Counted from the first letter of the stretch, positions 33,354-42,693 are shown. The stretch: DNA of 64,000 bases from Agromyces cerinus (GCF_016907835.1 NZ_JAFBCT010000001.1:62001-126000), one strand, 5' to 3'. Notes: a model not told the origin generated them from the letters alone. Translations and numbers: made by a program.

Positions 33354-36250
33354 GCGCCCTCGCCCACCAACCCGTGTTCGCGCGCGAACATCGCCGCCTG
33401 CGTGCGGTTGACCGCCCCGATCTTCGTCAGGATGTTGCGCACATGGTTCGCCGCCGTGTGCTCGCTGATCACGAGCGCCGCGGCGATGTCGCGATTGCTG
33501 CGCCCCTCGGCGATCAGCCCGATGACCTCGCGTTCGCGCGCGGTCAGCCCGTGCACCGACCGAGCGGATGCCTCGCCCCCCGTGTCGAGCGACCGCAGCA
33601 CCTTCACCAGCCCGGCGGGCTCGGCGATCGCGCGTGCCCGAGTGGCGAGTGCGCTCGCCGCGGGCGATCGGGGGTCGGCCCGGCGCAGGTGCGCCGCATG
33701 GGCGGCGAGGGCCCGGGCGGCATGCAGGCCGGCGTCACTGCGTTCAGCGAGGTCGACGGCGGCGGCGAAGCGTTCGCCGGGCGCACCGAACCCGCAGAGC
33801 GACTCGATCTCGCCGAGGTAGCAGTCGGCGGCGCCGAACGGCGCGATGAACAGCCCCGACATGAGGTTCAGCCCGGCGTACTCCTCGAGCCAGGGGTGCA
33901 GCACCGCGGCGGTGTCGGCGTCGCCGAGCCAGAGCGCGGCCTCGGTCATGAAGACGAGCCGGGCCGGCCAGTCGCTCGAGATGCTCGGCTCGGCCTCGGT
34001 GCGTTCGAGCACCCAGGCGAGCGCGCGGCGCGCGGGGCGCTCGAGTTCGAGCTCGGTGTAGAGAGCGAGCAGCCCCGGCGCCCATCGCTCGGTGGGCGAC
34101 TCCTCGCCGCTGATGAGCGGCCGCACGGCCTCGAGAAGCCCCGCCTCCCGGCGCACCATGTACGTCTGCAGGGCGCTCGCCCCCGACGTCGCGTCGTCGC
34201 GGAAGACGCCCTCGCGCTGTTGCGCGCGCCGGCAGGCGGCCGCGGCCTCGTCGAGGTCGCCGGCGACGAGCTCCCGGGTGAATCGCACGCACTCGACCCA
34301 GTAGTTCCAGTGCCGCTCCCAGTTGCGTCGCATCTCGTCGAGGTGGCGCTCCGACTCGTCGAGGCCGACGCGATCGCCCACGAGGTACGAGTACGCCGCC
34401 CGGTACATCGACGCGGCGCCGAGCCAGTCGTTCACCCTCGAATTGGTGAGCCCCACAAGTTCGGTCGCGCGGTCGAGGCGCCCGGCGACACCGCGGGGGC
34501 GCAGTGTCAGCGTCACCGACGTGCGCAGCGTCGCCGCGAGCAGGTGCGGGTCGCCGCGCGCACGGGCGAGCTCGACCGCGCGAGCGGCGATCTGCTCGGC
34601 CTCGTCGACGGCGCCGGTGAACGCCATCGCCCGCGCGAGCGAGCCGAGCGCCTCGATGCAGAGCGGGTCGTCGTCATCGGTCGGCACCGCCGCGAGGGCC
34701 GCCGTGAGCATGTCACGAGCGCGGAACCCGGGCAGCCCCGGCCGCCACGAGGCATCCTCGTAGCCGATCGCGGCACGCAGGCGCTGCCGGGCGTTGCCCA
34801 CCTCGCTCGCCCGCTCGAAGGTGGCGCGCGCCCGCGCGGTGTCGGCCGCGAGGTCCCAGCTCTCCGCGGCGCGCAGCAGCAGCTCGGCGCGTTCCTCGGT
34901 GTCGGGCGTGATCTCGGCGGCGCGCACGAACAGGGAGCCGGCGTCGTCGTGGGCGACGCGGCCCTCGGCGAGCTCGGCGGCACGGGCGAGGTACGTCACG
35001 GCCCGATCGCCGAAGCCGAGGGCGCGCGCCGCGGCGTAGTGGTGGGCGAGCCGCTGCACGAGTCGCGGAGCTGCCGGGAAATCGGCCTCGAGCGTCTGCG
35101 CGATGCGCGCGTGGGTGCGCAGCACCTCGGTCGCGGGAATCACGTCGATGATCGCCTGCCGCGCGATCGCGTGCGTGAACCGGTAGTGGTCGCCGGCCCG
35201 CCGCGGTGGCTCGATGAGGCCGCCGCGCACCGCGGCATCCATCGCCCCCAGCGTGACCTCGACGGATGCCTCGCTGATGCCGAGCACTTCGGCGAGGTCG
35301 ACCTCCTGGCCGAGCACGGCGGCGAGCACGAGCACCGACCGCTGCGTCTCGTCGAGCAGGGCGATGCGCGACCGCGCCATGTCGCTCACCGTGTCGGGCA
35401 GCTCGATCACGCGCTCGCCCCCGCGCTGCTCCGCCTCGACCACCGGCCGCCACATCGCCCGCAGCAGGAACGGGTTGCCGCCCGTGAGCTCGCGCAGCAC
35501 CTCTGCCGAGTCGAGGGCGCGCTCACGCGAGAGCCCGGCACGGATCACGACGTAGTCGGCGATCTGGTCGAGCGTGAAGGGCGAGAGGTCGATGCGCTGC
35601 ACGCCGGTCAGCCGTGCGAGCGGTGCGAGCGAATCGGCGAGCGGCTCCGAGCGATCGGGCGGGGAGTTGCGGAACGCGCCCACGATGAGCACCCGGCGAT
35701 CGGTCGTACCCTCGACGACCCGGCTGAGCAGTCGCATGGCCGCAGGCCCCGCCCAATGCAGGTCGTCGAGGGCGAGCACCACCGGTCGGCGCTCGGCGGC
35801 CGCACGCAGCACGTCCACGACCGCGGCGTACACGCGCTCCTGCCCGGTCGAGCGGTCCGCGGCATCCTGATCGGTCTGCTCGAGCACGCGTTCGAGCAGC
35901 TCGGCCGATTCGAGGGCGGATGCCGCTGCGGCATCCGCTCGGTAGGCGGGCAGCACTGCGCGCAACGGCTCGCCGAACGGTTCGAACGGGGCGCCGATCT
36001 CTTGGATGCAGGAGCCGGTGAGCACGGCGGCGCCGCCCGCGCTGAGCCGGGTGCACACCTCGCTCACGAGCCGCGACTTGCCCGAGCCCGCGTCGCCGCT
36101 GACGAAGACCGCCCGCCCGGCGCCGGCGGTCGCGTCGGCCCACGCGGCATCGAGCGCCGCGACCTCGTCGTGTCGCGCGATGAACGGAGGCTGGCCGGAG
36201 GTCGTCCAAACCGCCGGCAGCGCCGGGGCGGACCAATCCCGCATGCCCAT
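33350..36250 (-). CDS. Large ATP-binding LuxR regulator (LAL family)
   Basis: 966 aa from ATG 36250 (ATG 36244 is also possible). Walker A VFVSGDAGSGKSRL at about 48-61, Walker B-like VVLALDDLHWAG near 165, then a long TPR-like helical region and a C-terminal LuxR HTH (GLTAREREVIGLIAEGRSN, ISEHTAANHVRNILTKIG). This is the AAA/STAND-type LAL layout of MalT-like activators. The ligand is unknown. It faces the two-component operon and is divergent from the lipoprotein gene. Upstream in-frame sequence lacks coding character. Confidence 0.9.
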   Translation of the reverse strand: MGMRDWSAPALPAVWTTSGQPPFIARHDEVAALDAAWADATAGAGRAVFVSGDAGSGKSRLVSEVCTRLSAGGAAVLTGSCIQEIGAPFEPFGEPLRAVLPAYRADAAAASALESAELLERVLEQTDQDAADRSTGQERVYAAVVDVLRAAAERRPVVLALDDLHWAGPAAMRLLSRVVEGTTDRRVLIVGAFRNSPPDRSEPLADSLAPLARLTGVQRIDLSPFTLDQIADYVVIRAGLSRERALDSAEVLRELTGGNPFLLRAMWRPVVEAEQRGGERVIELPDTVSDMARSRIALLDETQRSVLVLAAVLGQEVDLAEVLGISEASVEVTLGAMDAAVRGGLIEPPRRAGDHYRFTHAIARQAIIDVIPATEVLRTHARIAQTLEADFPAAPRLVQRLAHHYAAARALGFGDRAVTYLARAAELAEGRVAHDDAGSLFVRAAEITPDTEERAELLLRAAESWDLAADTARARATFERASEVGNARQRLRAAIGYEDASWRPGLPGFRARDMLTAALAAVPTDDDDPLCIEALGSLARAMAFTGAVDEAEQIAARAVELARARGDPHLLAATLRTSVTLTLRPRGVAGRLDRATELVGLTNSRVNDWLGAASMYRAAYSYLVGDRVGLDESERHLDEMRRNWERHWNYWVECVRFTRELVAGDLDEAAAACRRAQQREGVFRDDATSGASALQTYMVRREAGLLEAVRPLISGEESPTERWAPGLLALYTELELERPARRALAWVLERTEAEPSISSDWPARLVFMTEAALWLGDADTAAVLHPWLEEYAGLNLMSGLFIAPFGAADCYLGEIESLCGFGAPGERFAAAVDLAERSDAGLHAARALAAHAAHLRRADPRSPAASALATRARAIAEPAGLVKVLRSLDTGGEASARSVHGLTAREREVIGLIAEGRSNRDIAAALVISEHTAANHVRNILTKIGAVNRTQAAMFAREHGLVGEGA

Positions 36251-36410
36251 CACGATAGTCCGCGGCCGTGCCGGCGGCGATGACCCGAATTGACTACGCC
36301 GAGGCCTGCGCGAAGATGGGCTGCCCGCGTCATGTAGCGCTGCCGCGACCTTCCTACCGTGAGTCCCAGCGGTGCTCCTCCAGGAGCCCGCACCAGGGAA
36401 GGAACGGATC

Positions 36411-36644
36411 ATGAACGCACGCGCGTTCCTCATCATCCCGGCCGTGGCGGGCCTCGCCGTGCTCGCAGGCTGCGGGCTCACCGAGAGCGGCGCCGCCGGG
36501 GCGGGCACCGGCGCCGTCAAGGTGCAGATGCCGTCGACCGAGGTGTGCCATCTGCCCGCGTACATCCGCAAGCACGTCCCCGAGGGCGTCTGCACCAGTG
36601 CCCCGGTCGTCGACGACGACCTGTCGCCGCTGACCGGCGAATGA
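36411..36644 (+). CDS. Small lipoprotein, unknown function
   Basis: 77 aa. A lipoprotein signal is clear: hydrophobic FLIIPAVAGLAVLAGC ending in the lipobox LAGC, so the mature protein would be attached at Cys19 or so to the outer membrane leaflet. The mature part is about 58 residues with two more cysteines (EVCHLP, GVCTSA). ATG 36411 has GGGAAGGAA upstream. No family recognised. Confidence 0.65.
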   Translation: MNARAFLIIPAVAGLAVLAGCGLTESGAAGAGTGAVKVQMPSTEVCHLPAYIRKHVPEGVCTSAPVVDDDLSPLTGE

Positions 36645-36646
36645 GA

Positions 36647-36718
36647 TCAGCCGACGGAGTGCCGGGTGTCGCGCGGCGCGTAGCGCGCCAGCGTGATGCC
36701 CGTGCCCGTCGGGCTCAC
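36647..36718 (-). pseudogene. Remnant 3' tail of a second RibD-type reductase gene
   Basis: Read on the minus strand, this gives VSPTGTGITLARYAPRDTR.. then a stop. The stretch TGTGITLARYAP is identical to the C-terminus of the intact RibD-like gene 400 bp away. Nothing else of that gene remains. The fragment lies directly behind the DUF1876 stop in the same frame, with no start codon of its own. Confidence 0.75.
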
Positions 36719-36721
36719 TGA

Positions 36722-36987
36722 CTACCGGTGCAGGTGCACGGGCTCTCCCGTGACGCCACTGATGTCCTTCTCCGTCGTGTGCATCAGTCGTTCGGCGAGG
36801 TTCGCAATGCGCGCGACACTGCGAGCTCGTCGCCGATCTCGGGCACGCTCGGATCGTGCGGATTGCGCTGCGCCTGGCCGGCGCCGGTCACTTCGTGACC
36901 CGCGGGCGTGCGCAGGCTGGCGTATGCCATCGTCGTGTCTTCTTGTTCGTCGATGTCGACGGTGATGTTCCACTGCGTCGCAGACAT
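36722..36987 (-). pseudogene. DUF1876 protein gene broken by a frameshift
   Basis: From ATG 36987 (GGTGGTGAG upstream) the product reads MSATQWNITVDIDEQ .. VPEIGDELAVSRAL, a clear DUF1876 start of about 85 residues when intact. It then leaves the family pattern (RTSPND, stop at 36784). The expected end, LAERLMHTTEKDIS .. EPVHLHR, continues in another frame to 36722. One base appears lost around 36797-36806. It could be a true pseudogene or a sequencing error. Function of DUF1876 is unknown. Confidence 0.8.
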
Positions 36988-37054
36988 GGAACTCACCACC
37001 TTCCGGTCTGGTTCCATCTTCAGGGTACCGACCTTCCGCATGGGCGGCGAGGGC

Positions 37055-37639
37055 TCAGTCGGCGGGCGCGTACCGCGCCAGCGTGATGCCAGTGCCTGTC
37101 GTCAGGCTGCTCAGGAGCGTCAGCTTCTGATGCACCCCCTCGAACATGCGCTGCCCGCTGCCGAGCAGCACGGGGTGGATGATCAGCACGTATTCGTCGA
37201 TGAGCCCGACCTTCGCGAGCGCGCGCACGAGCTCGCCGCTGCCGAGGATCGAGAGGTCACCGCCATCCGTCGCCTTCAGCTCGGCGACCGTCTGCGCGGC
37301 GTCGCCCGCGACGACCGTGGAGTGCTGCCAATCGAGTTCGAGTGACGGATGTCGCGTGACGACGTACTTCTCGGTGCGGTTGAGGTGCTCGGTGAACGGG
37401 TTGCCGTCGGTCTGGTGCGGCCAGAAGGCGGCCATGTGGTCGTAGGTGCGGTGGCCGAAGAGCATCGCGCCGGTCTTGGCCATGCCCTTGCCCATCTCGG
37501 CGCCGAGCTCGGGGTCGGCGGTCGCACCGAGCGCCCAGCCGCCCAGGGTGAAGCCGCCGCGGGTGTCCTCGTCGGGCGACATCGGCGCCTGCATCACGCC
37601 GTCGAGCGAGACGTTGTTGGTCACGGTGATGCTGCGCAT
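37055..37639 (-). CDS. RibD C-terminal/dihydrofolate reductase-like protein
   Basis: 194 aa of the RibD_C family (COG0262-like): ITVTNNVSLDGVMQ at the start, MLFGHRTYDHMAAFWP, KYVVTRHP, LSILGSGELVRAL and the end LIHPVLLGSGQRMF-type core (seen as IIHPVLLGSGQR). Likely an NADPH-dependent reductase of unknown substrate. Its neighbourhood does not contain riboflavin genes. A 3' tail copy lies at 36647-36718. ATG start; ends 16 bp after... the FAD oxidase gene starts further upstream, so both may be one transcript. Confidence 0.85.
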   Translation of the reverse strand: MRSITVTNNVSLDGVMQAPMSPDEDTRGGFTLGGWALGATADPELGAEMGKGMAKTGAMLFGHRTYDHMAAFWPHQTDGNPFTEHLNRTEKYVVTRHPSLELDWQHSTVVAGDAAQTVAELKATDGGDLSILGSGELVRALAKVGLIDEYVLIIHPVLLGSGQRMFEGVHQKLTLLSSLTTGTGITLARYAPAD

Positions 37640-37654
37640 GTCGGTCTCAGGCCC

Positions 37655-39043
37655 TCAATCCGGTGGGATGTTCTGGTTGAGCTTGAAGAGGTTGCCAGGG
37701 TCGTACGTGCGCTTGAGAGCCTTGAGCCGGTCGTACTTCTCCGGTCCATAGGCCTGGCGGATACGCTCCTCGCCCTCCTCCATGAGGAAGTTCACGTAGA
37801 CGCTCGTGTGGAACGGCTCGAGCGCCGACCAGAAGTCGCGCACCCATTCGCGTTCGGCATCGAAGCCCTCGGATGTCGCGGTCGCCGCGTTGATGTTGAA
37901 GGTGTGCCCGACGCTGCGCCCGTTGAACGCGGTCTCGTGCTCGCCGACCCTGGCGACCGCGCCGCCCATCTGCCAGATGGGGAAGCTCGTGAGCGGCGAC
38001 TGGATGCGCCGCGTGTGCTCGACCGTGATGTCGATGACCTCGTCGCTCAGCTCGGCGACGTCGCAGGAGCGGAAGTAGTACCAGCGGCCGGGTGGGAAAG
38101 ACGGATCGAACATCGCCTGGTGCTCGAGGAAGGGCTTCGGTTCGCACAGGTCGAGCACCGGCGTGCCGAATCGCTTCATCGGGCGCACGACTCGCTCGCC
38201 CTCTTCGATGGGCCCCGTGTAGCAGCAGACCACGCCGACGATGAGCTTGCCGTGCAGTTCGGGCGGAACGTAGGGGAGTGGCGGCGCCTTGCGGTGCAGC
38301 ACGATCGTCATCAGCTCGTCGGGGGCGTCGGCGATCCAATCGCGATAGAAGCGCAGCACCTGCGGCGACTGCTCGATCGGCCAGAAGATGGGGCCCGCGA
38401 CCACGGTCGGGCCGACCTCGCACAGGTTGAAGTCGAATGCCGTGACGATGCCGAAGTTGCCGCCACCACCGCGCACGCCCCAGAAGAGGTCGGCGTTTTC
38501 GGCGTCGCTCGCGATGACGCGCTCGCCCGCGGCGGTGGTGAGCTCCACCGACGAGAGCTGGTCGATGCTCAGGCCGTGCTTGCGCATGATCCATCCGATG
38601 CCGCCGCCGAGCGTCAGGCCGGCCACGCCCGTGTGCGTGACGATGCCGCTCGGCACCGCGAGCCCCGAGGGCTGCGTGGCCTGATCGACGTCGCCGAGCA
38701 GTGCGCCCGCCTGCACGTGCACCGTGCGCGCCTCGGGATCGACGGTGACCGCCCGCATCGGTGCGAGGTCGATCACGATGCCGTCGTCGCACACCGAGAG
38801 CCCGGGAAAGCTGTGGCCGCCCCCGCGAACCGCCACGGGCAGCCCCGTGCGGCGGGCGAACAGCAGCGACGCACCGATGTCGTCGGCTCCGGCGCATCGC
38901 GCGATCACGGCGGGACGACGATCGATCGATCCGTTCCAGACCCTGCGGTGCTCGTCGTAAGTGCCGTCGTGCGGCCGCACGAGTTCGCCAGCGAACCCCG
39001 ATGCCAGCTCGCTGAACGCGGCTGCATCGACCGCCACGGTCAT
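37655..39043 (-). CDS. FAD-linked oxidase (BBE / 6-hydroxynicotine oxidase-like)
   Basis: 462 aa. FAD_binding_4 domain: VRGGGHSFPGL with the flavin-linking His77, then GLTLGGGIGWIMRKHGL and VRGGGGNFGIVT. The second flavin-attaching Cys of bicovalent enzymes is absent (THTGVAG), so FAD is probably attached through one bond. The C-terminal BBE motif YDPGNLFKLNQNI is present. No export signal, so cytoplasmic. Substrate unknown. ATG start with GAGGAG 13 bases upstream; 15 bp separates its stop from the RibD-like gene's start, which lies downstream on the same strand. Confidence 0.87.
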   Translation of the reverse strand: MTVAVDAAAFSELASGFAGELVRPHDGTYDEHRRVWNGSIDRRPAVIARCAGADDIGASLLFARRTGLPVAVRGGGHSFPGLSVCDDGIVIDLAPMRAVTVDPEARTVHVQAGALLGDVDQATQPSGLAVPSGIVTHTGVAGLTLGGGIGWIMRKHGLSIDQLSSVELTTAAGERVIASDAENADLFWGVRGGGGNFGIVTAFDFNLCEVGPTVVAGPIFWPIEQSPQVLRFYRDWIADAPDELMTIVLHRKAPPLPYVPPELHGKLIVGVVCCYTGPIEEGERVVRPMKRFGTPVLDLCEPKPFLEHQAMFDPSFPPGRWYYFRSCDVAELSDEVIDITVEHTRRIQSPLTSFPIWQMGGAVARVGEHETAFNGRSVGHTFNINAATATSEGFDAEREWVRDFWSALEPFHTSVYVNFLMEEGEERIRQAYGPEKYDRLKALKRTYDPGNLFKLNQNIPPD

Positions 39044-39180
39044 GCGGCCAAGCTACTCCTCGGGTCTCGTGCCCGCCAGCAGGAAGCGAGGCCGGCTGGG
39101 ACCTGGCACGCCGCCACGAGACATCCGCTCGACGGTCGCGATATCGTCGTCTCGCCAATCATCAGAAGGAGCCCTACGCC

Positions 39181-39546
39181 ATGCCCGAACTCATCCTCTC
39201 CGGCAACGAACAGCAGACCGTGCCCGTCGTGATCTCGATCGCACAGGGCCTCGGCTACGAGGCCACGCAGCCGTCGCAGTCGAGCATCAAGCTCGAGCGC
39301 GGCAACCTGTCGAAGACCCTGCTGCTCGGGGCGATGGCGGGCAAGAACTTCCACATCTCGTTCACGTTCGACATCGGCGTCGACCAGCACGGCAACACCT
39401 GGCTGCGCTTCGACCAGGATGGCGCGCTCGGCGCGGTCAAGGGCGGCGCGATCGGCTACGCGAAGAGCAAGAACGCCTACGGCGAGTTCATCAACGCGAT
39501 GCGCGCGGAGACGATGCAGCGCGGGCTGCTGCTCGGCGAGCGGTAG
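39181..39546 (+). CDS. Hypothetical protein, compact beta/alpha domain
   Basis: 121 aa, ATG with strong AAGGAG 10 bases upstream. No signal peptide. A Gly-rich central hydrophobic patch (LLLGAMAGKNFHISFTFDIGV) and LGAVKGGAIGYAKSKN are visible. It resembles small actinobacterial proteins with no known role. Alone on the plus strand between two minus-strand genes. Confidence 0.65.
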   Translation: MPELILSGNEQQTVPVVISIAQGLGYEATQPSQSSIKLERGNLSKTLLLGAMAGKNFHISFTFDIGVDQHGNTWLRFDQDGALGAVKGGAIGYAKSKNAYGEFINAMRAETMQRGLLLGER

Positions 39547-39560
39547 CGCGCCGACGTCCC

Positions 39561-39588
39561 TGAGGCCTCAGGAGTCCGTGAGGCCTCA
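39561..39588. terminator. Bidirectional hairpin sharing the MFS stop codon
   Basis: TGAGGCCTCA is its own reverse complement and occurs twice, at 39561-39570 and 39579-39588, separated by 8 bases, so the copies can form a 10-bp stem. The second copy contains the TGA stop of the minus-strand MFS gene. It sits between two convergent genes, as expected of a shared terminator. Confidence 0.65.
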
Positions 39589-40887
39589 GGCGTGCGTCTC
39601 TGCTGCGTCCTCGTGGCGAGCGCTGCGCAGCGGAGACACCGCGACGACGAGGGCGGCGACGGTGAAGATGATCGCTGCGACCCCGAAGGTCGACTGGTAG
39701 CCCAGGAGCGTCGCGAGGAGCCCCGTCAGCAATGCGCCGAGGAAGAAGACGACGCGGTTGACCGTGCGGATGGTCGAGTTCATGCGGCCCTGAATCGCGT
39801 CGGGCGCCACGGCCTGTCGGTAGCCGGTGTCGTTCGCATCCTCGATGCCCGTCGAGAGGCCGAACACGAACTGCGCAGCCGAGACGACGGGCATGAGCAC
39901 CCCGAGGTCGGTCGAGGCGTCGATCGGCAGCACCGCCAACGCGAGCCACGGCACGATGGCGAGCGCGCGGCCCAAGAGGATCGCCCGCCCTGCACCGAGC
40001 CGCATACCGATGCGAGGCGCGAAGAGGGCGCCGAGAAAGCCGCCGACTCCGCCGAAGGCGAGTGCGACGCCGAACGCCCCGGGCGCGAGGTCCAACTCCC
40101 GAAGGACGAACACGGCGAACACGGTCGACACGATGCTGTTCGCGAGGAACCAGATGTGGATCGAGAGTGCGAGCGGGCGGAGGGTGCGGTGCCGATAGGT
40201 GTAGCGCAGTCCTTCGACGATGTCGTGCCCGATGTGACGGCCTCGCGGGCGGGGCTGCGGCGCTGCCTCCTGCACCGAGATGCGGGACTGGAGCACCGCC
40301 GAGACGGCGTTGATCACCGCGTCGAATGCGAACAGGATCGGCGCACCGAGCAGCGTGAACAGGGCGCCGCCCAGCGCGGGCCCGGCCGTTCCGGCGACGG
40401 TCTCGCTCTGGCCGAGCCGCGCGTTGGCCATCACGAGTGAGCTTCGCGGAACGAGGTTCGGAAGCAGCGGCTGGGCGGCGGAGTCCGCGAAGAGCGTCAG
40501 GACGCCGAGCGTCAGCATGACGCCGGCGAGCGACCAGAAGGTGAGCGCGTCGAGGAGGAGCAGCACGGGGATCGATCCGAGGACGATCGCTCGCCCGACG
40601 CTGGTGATGATCAACGTCCGTTGACGCCGCCATCGGTCCATGAGCGCACCGACGATCAGGCCGAGGAAGAGGTACGGCACAACGCCGAGCGCACTCAGGA
40701 TGCTGATCTCGATCGGTGTGGCGTTCAGCACCGTCACGATCAGCACCTGGAAAGCGACACCTGCGATCGCGCTCCCGAAGGCACGGATCGTCGTGGCGCT
40801 CCAGAACAGTGCGAAGGCGGGAACGCGGAGCACCTCGCGCGAGCGAGGCTCGGCATCGGTGCCGGTTCGAGTCACCTCTTCGCGCAC
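39586..40887 (-). CDS. MFS exporter
   Basis: 433 aa from GTG 40887 (an ATG-type start at 40932 would add 15 residues). About 12 membrane segments, with the pattern of MFS_3/enterobactin-exporter-like permeases (ALFWSATTIRAFGSAIAG; VGALMDRWRRQRTLI as the loop 2-3 motif; GFLGALFAPRIG at the centre). Probably a drug or metabolite exporter. Substrate cannot be predicted. Confidence 0.85.
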   Translation of the reverse strand: MREEVTRTGTDAEPRSREVLRVPAFALFWSATTIRAFGSAIAGVAFQVLIVTVLNATPIEISILSALGVVPYLFLGLIVGALMDRWRRQRTLIITSVGRAIVLGSIPVLLLLDALTFWSLAGVMLTLGVLTLFADSAAQPLLPNLVPRSSLVMANARLGQSETVAGTAGPALGGALFTLLGAPILFAFDAVINAVSAVLQSRISVQEAAPQPRPRGRHIGHDIVEGLRYTYRHRTLRPLALSIHIWFLANSIVSTVFAVFVLRELDLAPGAFGVALAFGGVGGFLGALFAPRIGMRLGAGRAILLGRALAIVPWLALAVLPIDASTDLGVLMPVVSAAQFVFGLSTGIEDANDTGYRQAVAPDAIQGRMNSTIRTVNRVVFFLGALLTGLLATLLGYQSTFGVAAIIFTVAALVVAVSPLRSARHEDAAETHA

Positions 40888-41024
40888 CCGCCCAGTGTAT
40901 GACCAGCCGCGATCGCGCCCCGGACGGCGCAAGGCGGAGCGAGTTCTCCGGATTACTAGGTCATTTGACCCACTTCACGTATGCTCGCTCGCAACCCGGT
41001 TGAAATCCGCGCAAAGGAGCGCCC

Positions 41025-42476
41025 ATGCCCACGACCTTGCACCGAGCCGCCGCGGGGTTCGCCCTCGCCACCGCGGCCGCACTCGCCCTCGTTCCGGCGG
41101 CCGCAGCAGCGGCCGCGCCTGCGACCACGGAGCCGAGCAGCAGCCGCAGTGCCGCGAAGCCGGCCCCCGCGGCATCCGACGACGGAAGCACCATCACGAC
41201 CGCCGACGGCCGCGTCTTCATCACCGACGACCAGGGCCGTGCGCTGCAACTGCGCGGCTACAACGCGGCGAAGTACGTGCACGACCGGCTGACGCCCGCC
41301 GACATCGAGTCGATGGCCGACCAGGGCTTCAACTTCCTTCGGCTCGTCGTGCAGTGGCAGTACTTCGAGCCCGAGCAGGGCGAGTACGACGAGGCGTACT
41401 TCGACTATGTCGACTCGGTGCTCGACGCGGCCGACCGCGAGGGCGTGCACGTCATGCTCGACATGCACCAAGACGTCTACGGGCCCGTGTTCGGCGCCTC
41501 CGGCGCGCCCGAGTGGGCCACCCGCACCGACGGGCTGCCGTTCGTCGACGACCCGGCCAACTGGTTCAACAACTACTTCCAGCCCGCGGTCATGCGCGCC
41601 TTCACGCACCTCTACGACGATGCCGACCTGCGTGCGGCGCAGCAGCAGCTGTGGGTCCGCGTCGCCGACCGCTTCGAGGGCCACGACAGCCTGCTCGGCT
41701 ACGACCTGTTCAACGAGCCCTTCGGCGAGTTCTACGAGGACGAGGACTGGGTCACCGCCTCGGCGCGCATCGAGTCGACCAAGATCAGCGACATGTACGA
41801 CCGGCTGATCGAATCGGTGCGTTCGGTCGACGACGAGTCGTGGATCTTCGTCGAGCCGACCGTGCTCGTCGGCTACGGCGTGCCCACGCAGCTGCGCAGC
41901 TTCGACGACCCGAAGGTCGGCTACGCCCCGCACTTCTACAACACGGGTGTCGAAGAGGGCGGCGACTGGACCGGCGACGACTTCGTGGTGAACTACGAGG
42001 CCGCGATCTCGGCCTACCCGACCGCGAACGGCATGCCGATGATCGTCGGCGAGTGGGGCGTGCCCAACTCGCGCACGCCGGGCAATGCCGCGCTCGTCGC
42101 CGCACAGGTCGCGGCGATGGAGCGCTTCGCGAGCGGCTGGTCGATCTGGTACTACTGCCGCAGCGACGGGGGCGGCTACTGCGCGATGAACGCCACGGGC
42201 GGAGCCGCACCCGGCAACGAGCCCGCGTTCGGCCCGTATGCACGCGCGATCGCCGGCACCCCCGGTTCGGAGCACTTCAACGCTGCCAGCGGTGACTACA
42301 CGGTGAGCTTCACGGCCGGCGCCGGCCCGACCGAGATCTGGGTGCCGACGACGACCTACGCGCAGGCACCCGAGGTGTCGATCACGGGTGGCAAGGCGCA
42401 CTACAACGCGAAGAAGCAGACCCTGCGCATCACGGCGAAGCCGGGTTCGAAAGTGACACTGACGCTCGAGCGGTGA
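41025..42476 (+). CDS. Secreted GH5 glycosidase, endoglycoceramidase-like
   Basis: 483 aa. A Sec signal peptide (hydrophobic 9-30, AAAAA cleavage region) is followed by a Ser/Pro-rich linker and the GH5 barrel (about 60-400). DLFNEP gives acid/base Glu231, IVGEWGV gives nucleophile Glu343. DMHQDVYGPVFG and GAPEWAT are marks of the endoglycoceramidase subgroup, which splits the oligosaccharide from glycosphingolipids. C-terminal about 80 residues form a small beta domain. Soil actinobacteria such as Rhodococcus have such enzymes. Followed by a strong hairpin. Predicted to act outside the cell. Confidence 0.88.
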   Translation: MPTTLHRAAAGFALATAAALALVPAAAAAAAPATTEPSSSRSAAKPAPAASDDGSTITTADGRVFITDDQGRALQLRGYNAAKYVHDRLTPADIESMADQGFNFLRLVVQWQYFEPEQGEYDEAYFDYVDSVLDAADREGVHVMLDMHQDVYGPVFGASGAPEWATRTDGLPFVDDPANWFNNYFQPAVMRAFTHLYDDADLRAAQQQLWVRVADRFEGHDSLLGYDLFNEPFGEFYEDEDWVTASARIESTKISDMYDRLIESVRSVDDESWIFVEPTVLVGYGVPTQLRSFDDPKVGYAPHFYNTGVEEGGDWTGDDFVVNYEAAISAYPTANGMPMIVGEWGVPNSRTPGNAALVAAQVAAMERFASGWSIWYYCRSDGGGYCAMNATGGAAPGNEPAFGPYARAIAGTPGSEHFNAASGDYTVSFTAGAGPTEIWVPTTTYAQAPEVSITGGKAHYNAKKQTLRITAKPGSKVTLTLER

Positions 42477-42505
42477 GGGTGACCGGCGCGCTGGCGCGCT
42501 GATGG

Positions 42506-42540
42506 CTCCCGCGCCCGCCCCAGCAGGGCGGGCGCGGGAG
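42506..42540 (+). terminator. Strong GC-rich hairpin after the GH5 gene
   Basis: CTCCCGCGCCCGCCC (42506-42520) and GGGCGGGCGCGGGAG (42526-42540) form a perfect 15-bp stem with a CAGCA loop, 30 bases past the GH5 stop. No T-tract follows. It could also act for the minus-strand gene below. Confidence 0.75.
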
Positions 42541-42546
42541 TCGGCG

Positions 42547-42693
42547 CTACTCCTCGACTCCCGGGTCGCCGCCGTCGAGGCCGCCGTCGGTGGATTCGCT
42601 GAGCGGAGCCGCCTCGCCGTCGGGCGTCTTCGTCGGGTCGCTCGGCACTGCCAGCCTCCCGCGATCGGCCTCGGAGCGGGAAGGGGTTGACAC
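42547..42693 (-). CDS. Possible 48-aa acidic protein
   Basis: From GTG 42693 the frame reads STPSRSEADRGRL .. and ends with a Gly/Asp/Glu-rich tail (GGLDGGDPGVEE). Actinobacterial genomes encode many short acidic proteins of this style, and the codon pattern is consistent, but no RBS is convincing and no family is recognised. It ends just beside the hairpin at 42506-42540. Confidence 0.3.
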   Translation of the reverse strand: MSTPSRSEADRGRLAVPSDPTKTPDGEAAPLSESTDGGLDGGDPGVEE

